From assembly GCA_964036275.1 (NCBI GenBank), contig OZ038433.1:14278457-14342456 (forward strand): a DNA stretch of 64,000 nt, written 5' to 3'. The DNA is from Litoditis marina (Eukaryota; Nematoda; Chromadorea; Rhabditida; Rhabditidae). The translations under genes and the position numbers were made by a program. Below the pieces are notes generated by a model. That model saw nothing but the letters and a program-made list of their open reading frames with translations, was not told the DNA's origin and did not search any database. Numbering within the stretch: the first letter of the stretch is position 1; the number at the start of each line of letters is the position of its first letter. This document shows, piece after piece, positions 47,601-56,738 of this stretch.

Positions 47601-49130
47601 ATTTCATTTCAGACCGCGCGGCGGTGCAGGCGGCAAAGCAGACGGCGCGCGGCGCGGGGCGCGCGCAGTTTTTCACCGACTGTCCCCAGCAGTACGACCA
47701 GCTGCTGTCCCTCATTGACGCCATGCAGTTCGAGACGACACCAGACTACAAGCTTCTGTACAACATTCTTGATCAGGTACAGTATCGGTTCTAATCTTCT
47801 TTTGATAGTGAGTGCCAAATTTATAAATTTCTGTCTCTCGCCGGAATCGAACCTGTGAGCAAAAGATTCGTAGCAGGGCGCTAGCCACTGCGCTATTAGA
47901 GCACATAGCGGGCACTTTTCGCTGTGTACGCACACATGTGTGCGTACACAGCGAAAAGTGAGATATACAGTACCCTCCCGCCTTTCCGTTGGCGACGACT
48001 ATATAGAGTTTTCGGTTAATAAAGAAGAAGGTTGTTATTATGAGGTCTCTGGCATATATGATGACACTTGAATGTGTTTCCAGTTTTTTCACAATCTCAC
48101 AAATCTTGTTCAGAATATCACAATCTCAAAAACTACGGTTTCAAAATTCGTGACATGTATGCTTCATGTTACGCAATTATGTACAGACATGTAAATAACT
48201 AGAAGTGGTACTAAGACTGAGAGTGTATACTTATCCTATTCTCTGAAATTGTTAATTTTGTAACATAGACTCAATTTAAAGCTGGAAAACCTCACAAAAA
48301 GGTTTTGAGGTTGATGTTCCGGTTTCTTGAAATAGCCACTTTGTCCGCAGCTGTTTAACAGGGTTACGGTAGTTTCTAATTAGAGAAATCAGCGAAACCA
48401 GATGTATGTAATTGGATTGTGCATGAGACTAAATGCCATGTTCTGAGTTGACTTTTTGAGCCTTTGAATAGAAAGTTTGTTGTTGAAATTCACTGGCGGC
48501 GTAGCAAACCGTCCAACCTCATGAGAAGTTCATATGAGTTTCTCATGAGACACCTTATGAGCTACTCGTGAACTCTTAATGTTGTAGCATATCAATCAAT
48601 AGAATCTCATGAGAAGCTCGTGCTAATAGCTCATGAGGTGATCTCACGAACTTTTGTGGAAATTGCTACGCCGCCTGGTGAAACGCGTTCTAACTATTTA
48701 TTGAGTTGGTCGGTTTTCTTGACACCGACACGTTTTTCATTCAATCTCTCGTTAGTCCATGAAGTTGTGAAACGTAGTTTTTCTTGTTTGCGACCCAAGC
48801 CTGTCGATGAGTTGCGCGAGGATATAATTTATATCTAAACTATTTTTAAGTGTAATAAAGTTATTTCACTTTTTCTAGACCTCTGAGGAGACTTCCACAC
48901 TTTTCATTTTAGCCTTCTTTATAAACCACTTTCAATAAAAGATATTTAAACTAGTGATGTTATTATATTTATATTAAAATTATTTTGAAAGTTATTTCTA
49001 GGCCCGCGAGGAGAAGGGAGTCCGTCTGAAGGGACATTGGGACTGGGAGGACGAGTCGAACACCTCCACCAACACCATCACCTCGTTCTCTGACAAGGAG
49101 CTGCGAGCCAACCAAGATGACACCTCATAG
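44650..49130 (+). CDS. Tau-tubulin-kinase-like protein kinase (CK1 superfamily)
   Basis: Eight exons: 44650-44783, 45359-45473, 45759-45893, 46191-46331, 46855-46938, 47199-47286, 47613-47776, 49002-49130. Phases agree, giving 329 residues. The ATG follows TTGGTTGCAG, a probable spliced-leader acceptor. Motifs: Gly-rich loop GDGGYGQV (30-37); VAVK with Lys50; Glu62; SRDIKPGNFAPG with catalytic Asp142; DFG at 165-167 (YDFGLARRY); substrate loop GWRGTTRYGSLNAH; LGRRDDLESW. GTTRYGS plus RRDDLESW place it in the CK1/TTBK group that is greatly expanded in nematodes and often expressed in sperm. His of the HRD motif is Ser, which I recall from other worm members. A short acidic Ser/Thr-rich tail ends NQDDTS. 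AATAAA occurs at 49275 and 49279, so its 3' UTR approaches or overlaps that of the convergent receptor gene. Confidence 0.93.
44812..44985 (+). repeat. CT microsatellite in kinase intron 1
   Basis: Imperfect TCTCTC run of about 170 bp, pyrimidine on the transcript strand. Confidence 0.9.
45582..45703 (-). repeat. 130-bp inverted-repeat element, copy 6
   Basis: Copy in kinase intron 2 with GTTAAACACAGCAGAACTCA inside and CATCTAGTATAC at the right end. The left terminus is degraded. Confidence 0.65.
46469..46648. repeat. Foldback element Q, copy 1
   Basis: 180 bp with ends GGCGGCGTAGCAA and its complement TTTGCTACGCCGCC. The interior has repeated CTCATGAG palindromes. In kinase intron 4. Confidence 0.8.
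47344..47501. repeat. Foldback element P, copy 3
   Basis: Arms start TACGTATGCTAGAAGATCCC and end GATCTTCTAGCATACGCA, in kinase intron 6. Confidence 0.8.
47804..48004 (-). repeat. tRNA-derived SINE family S, copy 7, rearranged
   Basis: Both ends match the consensus, but the middle is replaced by an inverted duplication that makes a perfect 48-bp palindrome at 47913-47960. In kinase intron 7. Confidence 0.8.
48495..48675. repeat. Foldback element Q, copy 2
   Basis: GGCGGCGTAGCAA ends and the same interior as 46469, about 85 percent identical by eye. In kinase intron 7. Confidence 0.8.
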
Positions 49131-49355
49131 ACATATTCCCCTAGTCATGTGATTACGTGTACTCACGTGATATCACGTGGAATTCACGTGTACCTTGCCT
49201 TGATACTCGCTCTGTTTGTGCCTTGAAAGATAAAGATGAGTTGAAGTAGCACAGTGTGGAAGTTTACAGTTTATAATAAATAAAATCTAAACGACTACAA
49301 CACGATTAATAAAAATACGACATGAAAATGACAAAATGATGAAAATATCAATCCT

Positions 49356-52300
49356 TCAAGGATTCCCGTTTGTTGTTGGCGTATTGGCATAGTGTACTGG
49401 TGACAGTATGATGGTGAGATGCCCAGCTTTTCCCTCGTTTGGCCTGGAATTAGAAAATCTAAATGCTTCTAAGCTGGAACTATTTTACTGATCGTTATTT
49501 CAAATTTGTAAAGTACTGCACGCTTTTCTTCGGATACTTTGTGTAATTGCATGGTTGCAGCTGATAATTGTTTCCTACTACCAGTTCGATAATCATAAGT
49601 TCCGTCTTCTCATCGGTCTCGTTTTTCTATTAATAGAATCCATCAAACCGTGGTGGATTGCGGGTGCCATCGGTTTTGTAAGTGGCGATCGTTGGTTCAT
49701 CTGCTTTTTGTTGATCTACACGCTGTCACCTGCTGGCAGATAATAAACGATTCGATCATTTTATCTGTAGGGAACAAGTTAGGTAAAAACTTACCCATTA
49801 GTTGTCCCCGGACGAGGAGCGGCCCCTGGGAATATATCCGGATCTAGCTGGTCCAGTCCCCCCGCCCTCACCGGTTGAACGGTGCCACTGGGAGCTGCAC
49901 CAGGGAACAGCAGCGGGTCCAACTTATCCAGATTACCCGGAACCACCTAAAACTTTAATGTTAATAATTGTCCTTGAAAATTACAAAATAAGTTATATGC
50001 AAAATAATTCGTATTGAGCGATTCTGTACCAAGCATATTTGCTCGAACGACATGTTAAGGAACTCCTCAAACTATATAGTACACATTTCTATTTGGGTCA
50101 TCATAGCAAAACTCGACTAAAAATATTCCAAATAAAAATGTTTTTGACTTACAAAACATTTTAAAATCACTATTTGTTTAAATATAATTTGTCCAAACGA
50201 ATGTCTCACCTGTTGTATTCTTCCCCGAGGCACCGTGATTGATGTTTTGTGAACCATCGGGTTATCTACCGGTACGTTCAACATAGAAATGGATGTCGTG
50301 TTCTAAAAATGATATTTTTTGTACTTGCGTCACAACTGCACACGTTTTAAAAACACTGTATTTGACGTCAATAACTCAGAACTCGAAAACTGGTGTCGTT
50401 TCCGAGTTCACGAAGATGTCAACTTGATTCAAAACCTGAAGGAAAAATTTCATGATGCCATAAAGAACAAACTTGATTCAAGAGCACGAGTGAAAAAAAG
50501 AGTAACACTTACCTCGGGCGCAGCTAGTACGGCCGTCCTTCTAGGAGACGAGGACGCCGTAGATAGTGTGACATGACTGCCCGGGTTGCTCACTTCTAAA
50601 AAAAATTAATTGATGTATCATTTTTTGTAAATTATTTTCAATTTGCTAATTTTCTTCAACTTTGATCAATTATGAATACAACTGAAAGGGAAGTGGGGGG
50701 GGGCCATAGTATCATCGTAGAGAAATAGTTTTGAAGGAGATCAATTGCATCGATGAAGAAATCGTACAGGAGTCTCAAAACTGATATGGAGCTACAACAA
50801 AGCAGGCACACTAAGAAAGTGTCATTGTTTTCATTCACATTATCATAATTTCAAGATTCTTTCATGTGAATGTCGAGAGGTGTTGAAGCAAAGATAACTT
50901 TGGCTGTTTTTTAGTAACACCGTGTTAAAGGACTAGACCATTTCTAAAATATGAACTTTGGTCAATTGTTTACATTTATGAAATGTATTCGATCTTTATT
51001 GTTGAATTTTTGTTACCCACCCAATTCCGTTCTCGACCCGACTTTATTCTTCTGTACCCCTCTTCTACAAATCAATAATTGATTTCTGAATGAGGGTAGA
51101 ATGAGGAGAACGCCCAATAAAATGAATATTGGCTCCAGCTGATAGGCCAAATAGCGAAAGGTCGCTATCATGATATAGCCGTGGAAGTCGCCGGAATAGT
51201 AACGGAATAACTCGTAGATTGCGTCCAGCAGGGACAGACCTGAAAAAGAGCATATTGACAATCTTCTTCACATAAGGAAACAATCACATTACCTTCAATA
51301 TATAATTTTCCTCAGAAAGACGAGATTCTACTGTAGATACACCTTTTGTACCGCAAGGAACTATGGAATGCAACTAATGTTTTATTTTTAGTTGAGCGCA
51401 GTTATTTACGGTTGAGGTAAATTGAGTGTGTTCGGGTTATATGAGATCAGCAGTAACTCAATCAGCCAAAGTTTGTTCTATGATAAACCTATGATAAATA
51501 CCAACCGGTGATAAATATAGTTGGGGCGGTTGCCAGTGCGGCAAAGAGGTAGATCCACAGAATTCTGTCACGAGAACCCGCGGACGGGTTTGACTTTGAT
51601 TTTTTGCAGCATAGCAATAAAAGAGGGACCTGAATTGAAAACGTTTTGGAGAAAGTATATAGATGAATCTACTAGTCAGAGTTTGTGATAATTCCCTTCG
51701 AAATCGGTCCTGAGTTAAGGGTTCAGTTCCGATTTGAATGCAATTTTACATCCGAGTTCCATGAAAAACTGTCAAAAAATTGAATCCAACCTATTAAACA
51801 GCCAAAATGGTTTGCATCCGATTCATGGAATCATCGTGATTTTTTAAGCAAATGAATACCCCCATCCAACAGTGATAAACCTCGATGATTCTCAGTTGGA
51901 TAGTGTAATCTTACTACGGAGTATTAACCAAATAACTCACAATTAGAACGAGACATATGAATGTGACCAAAGTGTACAGCCATAAGAAAATGAGATAGAT
52001 GGCAAACGGGATGATGTCAGCATACTCGTTGAAGTTGAAATATGGGACACAGATGAGAACACTCGGTAATGTCACGGGGAGGAGGAAATAGAGGCTGGAA
52101 CAACACATATTTCAAATTTTACTAGTTTTCAAATACCTTAGTGTAATTACAGTAGGTTCACGTGTACTGCGTGAAAATTTACAATTACTCGAATTTTGAT
52201 ACCTATACCTAGAGAAATACTTAAATAGCTTTGGTCCAGTTATCAGAATAGTTTGATTCAATGTTATAATCGAAACAAAACTCACATTCTAGATGAGGGT

Positions 52301-55190
52301 TTTGCCGTTTCGCGAACAGCTTCAATTAGGGAAGTTAGGACGTAGACCATGAGACACCCGACAAAGTTCAGATGAGTGATGAGGAAAAGGGAATACTCGG
52401 TCGAAGAGAGAATGAAGAGTCTGAAAAAGGTTATGGGTTATTAACCTAGACCAGAAGCGGGAACTTCAAATATCCACTGTATTATTGTTTTCATTCCTAC
52501 GAGACTCTTACAGTAGGATTACAAAACTTTCAGTCCATTTTTAATGCGAAAATGTCTTCGGGAAGGTCAATCTGTTTCACCCCCGATTCTGACTTTCCAG
52601 TTCAAAAAAGTGTTCACAACTACTCTCACAAAGATTGGAATTTGCATTATGAACATTCAGAGGAAATTCTTAGACGTACTGTTGATAAGTTTGAAAATAA
52701 TTTTGTTATGAAAGAGCGTATAATTATCGTGCGCAGCGCGGAGCGCTGCGCAGATTAGTTTTTGTTCAAAGGTCTGCAGACAATACAAAACAGATTATTA
52801 CAATTTTCTTCAAAGTACGTCGACCATTTTCTTAGATTTTTGCATGAATCACTGAAGGGCAACACGTCTACAAGATACTAAGTTCACGTTCCAAGTAGAA
52901 TTTATTCAGAGGAGTTAGAGGGCCCAACGTCTCGCAAAAATGGCTTCCGTGCGGGGCGGCGGCGGCGGCGGATGCGGCGCCGGCGACAAAAGTGTCCGCC
53001 TCCTCAAATCTCGGCATAGTTTCGCACAAAATTAACTTATTCAAAAAATACTTACATTTTTGAAAAGCTCTAAAAAAGTTGAGGTATATGTATTTTTCAG
53101 GTATGTCTGAAATTTGAATATTACGTGTGAGAGAGCCAAAAATGGTCTCGCAAAAAATCATGAATAGACCGGTTTCGTGAAAATAAAAATGAAAGAACAG
53201 TTTAACGTGTAGTAGGAAGACGTTTTCCAATGACGAACTCATGACAGGCGGGTACAGCTTGGTTTTCACTCCTATTCACATGTCTCATTGGCGGATTGGA
53301 TAAACGCTCTATTCACGCACGGCGAACGAAGGTTCGATTCCTGCCTGGAGTCTAGAGTGGAGAATTTGCTATCACTTGAACGAGGTTACAACTACACCAA
53401 ACGTTCTGCACTACGGCACGGTTTAAAACTCCAATAGAAAAACATAACTTTCCTTGTTTAGCTTATTGTTCAAAAATATTATTTTTTATCAAAAATGACC
53501 GTTACTTCGTAACCATAGAAAAAGAGTTCAATTAGTATAAAAAACGAGTGTAAAGAAAGTAAAGATTAGTTTTGGATAAATAGGTACAAGAAATATAAAA
53601 GAAGTCCAATAAAAATATTTTGAGGAAAATGCTAATCTCGCTTCTCTTGAAAACAACGGAGTATAAGCTAGATTATTGTGAGTCGCAGTCAGAAGTTTTC
53701 TTCCGACAACCAAAAACTCGGTATCCTTTTTTTGAAATTCTAAACCGAGCGAGATTAGAGTTTTCCTCAAAATATTTTTATTGGACTTCTTTTATATTTC
53801 TTGTACATATTTATCCAAAACTAATCTTTACTTTCTTTACACTCGTTTTTTATACTAATCATATTTATGTTCTCTCCAACGCAAGCCACAAGTTGTTCTA
53901 TTACAAGTTGTTCTATTCGCCTCGTACAAGTTGTTCTATTCGCCTCTGTTTGTACTTGATCCCGCTGGTTCTCGCTTCGAATTCGAGAAATATGGGCTGT
54001 ATCGAGTTCAAACTACAACGAAAAATTGGTCCCGGGTCACAGAAGTCATGTCATTCCCCTTTTGCCCCCGTCTTGTTTCAGAACCTTTATCAAAGTGTAT
54101 TAGTCCGCGGCAACTTTTTACGATAGAAGTAATCAAGATTATAAGTTCTATTCACGTATTTTACGACAGTCGCGCGCAATAAAACCTAATGTTAGATTAC
54201 TCAAACATTCCTCTCAAACATTCAACTGACCAATGTTTGCACAATGATAGTCTAACTACCAGGCTATATATATACGCCTAACTACTGAAAACATTCCGTT
54301 CAAAGTACGAATATTCGAAAACTTCACGCCTTTATATATTGGGCTCAGATTTGTGATGTGTTTTCACGTTTAACGCGACTATTCAATTTACCAGTAAACT
54401 TACATATAAACTTCCGGCCACGGTGTGTATAGGAGGTACACATTCTTAGCGATTCTCACAAAGATATTCAAGAATATTGGAGTGATTATTGAGAAAACAA
54501 AAGATTTGGTGACGTCTTTTGGATGGCGAATTAGAAGAAAAACGACTAGCAGAAGAAGGATTACGGTAGCCGCATTCAGCACTGTGGGAAGGGTCTCGCC
54601 TGGAAAGCAATATACTAGAAGTTAATTGAATAGTCACGTAAAGTTAGCATTCTAATAATGAATCGTGCACTTTGTCATTGCACTTTTCTGAACTCTGCTG
54701 TGTTTCATGTTTCAAGTGACTGTGCATTTCACTAACAGTTTAGTGATAGATAAAATGAATAAACACTCTGGGAAAAAGTCGAACACAGTTGCCTATTCTT
54801 CTCAGTCGTCCCTGTTGTGCTTGCACGCAATGAACTCCATTCTGCTCGTTCTTTCAGAGCAAACTCTCCAAATTTCTTTGTTTATCAAACAACTTCCGAA
54901 GTTCTGGTTGAGACGTAGATGCTTTATTTGAATCGTTGTTCAGTGGTCTTCAGAAGAAAGATCATCAACCTACTGAATTGTGATTGTTTGCATTTGTCAC
55001 TGAAAACGACATTACTGAAGTTAAAATAAACAAAATTCGTAACCAAATGTATTTTGGAGTAACAATACGAACCTCCGAGAAAGAAGTACTGTCGCGGTTG
55101 ATTCGGGTTGAAATCGAGAAACTCCTGATACGGAAGCACGTCGTAGACAGTCTGCTGCCAATCGAAACAACAGTTGGAATACAGTTTCAT
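49356..55190 (-). CDS. Seven-pass transmembrane receptor (GPCR-like), orphan
   Basis: Ten exons: 55073-55190, 54404-54599, 52286-52420, 51941-52094, 51506-51629, 51021-51239, 50513-50595, 50210-50302, 49795-49946, 49356-49443. Phases agree, giving 453 residues. A Cys-containing N-terminus of about 40 residues without a signal peptide is followed by seven hydrophobic segments: ATVILLLLVVFLLI, FVFSIITPIFLNIFV, FLITHLNFVGCLMVYVLT, YFLLPVTLPSVLICV, FAIYLIFLWLYTLVTFICLV, ILWIYLFAALATAPTIFI and EPIFILLGVLLILP. No DRY-type motif follows segment 3. The Ser/Pro-rich tail of about 120 residues carries two copies of LD-x-LDP-xx-FPGAAP (about 378-393 and 403-418). The donor ending exon 6 was chosen because only that phase keeps the tail open. 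A nematode serpentine receptor is likely, family not identified. Intron 2 (about 2 kb) holds a long foldback. Confidence 0.85.
52950..52985. repeat. GGC-rich trinucleotide repeat
   Basis: Six or so GGC units followed by GCGGCGCCGGCG in an AT-rich intron. The Ala-rich open frame it creates is not supported by splice sites. Confidence 0.8.
53285..53352 (+). repeat. tRNA-Arg-like pseudogene or SINE head
   Basis: TTGGCGGATTGGATAAACGC resembles the tRNA-Arg A box and GAAGGTTCGATTCCTGCC the B box, but anticodon and acceptor stems do not close. In receptor intron 2. Confidence 0.45.
53531..53859. repeat. Long foldback, about 112-bp arms
   Basis: The left arm (53531-53642, ATTAGTATAAAAAACGAGTG onward) and the right arm (53746-53859) are complementary with only a few mismatches, around an about 103-bp spacer. 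The open frames at 53528-54126 arise from this structure. In receptor intron 2. Confidence 0.9.
54611..54739 (+). repeat. 130-bp inverted-repeat element, copy 7
   Basis: TATACTAGAAGTTAATTGAA to TTCACTAACAGT, in receptor intron 1, same orientation as the 4218 copy. Confidence 0.75.
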
Positions 55191-56022
55191 GACCGATTAC
55201 AGTAACCCGTGGATTAGCCGTCGAGCGCGTTTGAGAGCAAAGAGTGGGGGGAGAAGTAAGGTACGCGGGGTGATTTAAAGAAGGGATAATCACCTGTTTA
55301 GGTACGCGTTGCCGGGAAACCCAGGTGGTTATTCAAAAAGCCATAATTTAAAGAATTATCTCAAGTTTCTTGAATGAGTTCGGCCATGCAAGGAATGACG
55401 ATGTTCGAGGGTTGGGAAGTTTTGCAAAAAAGTATTGGGGGACTTTTTAGATTTTCAGCAAAGAAGATAGAGGCAAAGAAGACCATAATGTCCCATTCGG
55501 CTAATTTTGTGGTGTTTGTAGTTTGGTCCTATTACATTTTGAAGATATATGATGTGTTGGGAGTTAAAGGGACCGTTCCTCTTCAATTTGGAGGTTCGAG
55601 CTGATTAGTCAATATCGTTCACATTAAAAAACCAAAATCATTCATATAGGTGTCAACTTCCTGTCTCGCTCCGTGTTCTCAAAAATGTGGCGCAACCACG
55701 CGCACGTACATACACCGCCGAGTTCACCCACGTACAAAATTTTCAAAATGTCCATAAAATTACGAAACTTTATTCAATACATGGTCAAAATTATCAATAT
55801 GAAATCTGTTAAAAAAGATTTTTAAATATCATGAAAACTACAAATCAGTGATAGAATAAGGATTGCTGCACTACAGTAACCCAAATCCTGTTGGCTTCTG
55901 ATTTGCTCAGTGTTAATGTGGTTTTTTGAACTCTCTGTACGTAAGGTATGAACGTTCATCTCAAAACAGAATAAATGACTTTCATTAAATCACCTACATT
56001 GCACATTAGAGAGGTACCGTCC
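55191..56022. other. Intergenic, TTAA-type element
   Basis: Upstream of the receptor gene. The right half is copy 2 of element R. No supported exon. Confidence 0.5.
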
Positions 56023-56024
56023 CT
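55564..56024. mobile_element. 460-bp TTAA-type element R, copy 2
   Basis: Begins TTAAAGGGACCGTTCC and ends TACCGTCCCT, interior like 33695-34165. The right end touches the stop codon of the open frame at 56023. Confidence 0.75.
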
Positions 56025-56229
56025 ACAGAACAAACTCGGTAACTCCGAGACGTGTGGTTTTGGGTGCTGAGACCAGTGTGGTGTTGTGTTGGGAGTTTGG
56101 TGCACCTCTGAACAGTTTGGCAAATGGTTGTCCTGAGAATGTGATGTTGCCCCAAATTTCGAAAAGTAGATTCAACTTCATACTGTATGCATTCACGTGG
56201 TCCACATGTTTGGATATTAGATGACAACT
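56023..56229 (-). pseudogene. Orphan terminal exon or gene fragment
   Basis: A coding-like frame of about 68 codons (MKLNLLFEIWGNITFSG, FRGAPNSQHNTTLVSA, TRLGVTEFVL stop) follows a possible acceptor (GGATTCTCCAG). No upstream exon with a matching phase is seen before the 3' end of the next gene at 56739. Probably the 3' remnant of a gene or an unlinked exon. Family not recognised. Confidence 0.35.
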
Positions 56230-56656
56230 GGAGAATCCCAAAATTTAAACAAATCAATCAGCAGTCAAAAACGTAGGTGTAAGGTTTAATTTTTTCACAA
56301 AAGCGGTTCGGTGTACAACTATTGGAATATTCGTCTTCGAACCAACCTGTCCATTCATTGTTTTGAAGAACTTTATCCACACACGAGTATCATGGGAATG
56401 TTTGTAGGACTGTTTGTGAGTTTGTGGGATAATCTGAGTCTATTCAATCTAAGAAGGTTCTTGATTTGTCCGCGTCCCCCTGGCAACCTATTCATTTACA
56501 TAACATGTTTTCAGAAAGTGAGAGGAACCGTAGTCGCGGAAGTGAGCATAAACAGAGGAGTTTAAAAAATTTTCAGATTTTGTTTTCATAACGTGATTTC
56601 GTTAATATTCCCAATAAACGAGGCAAATCGGACAAGCAAGTAAACAAATATGAGCA

Positions 56657-56662
56657 TTTATT
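56657..56662 (-). terminator. Polyadenylation signal of the Ser/Pro-rich gene
   Basis: AATAAA on the minus strand, about 77 bases past the stop at 56739. Confidence 0.55.
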
Positions 56663-56738
56663 GAATAAAAAAGTATTGAAACACTAAATGCGAACCATTT
56701 ATAACAAACAAAAATTCAATTAAAAATAAGAGAGGATC

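Noticed and set aside
53528..54126. Open frames of 80 and 168 codons
   Set aside because: They read through the arms of a long foldback and lack splice signals or a GC rise.
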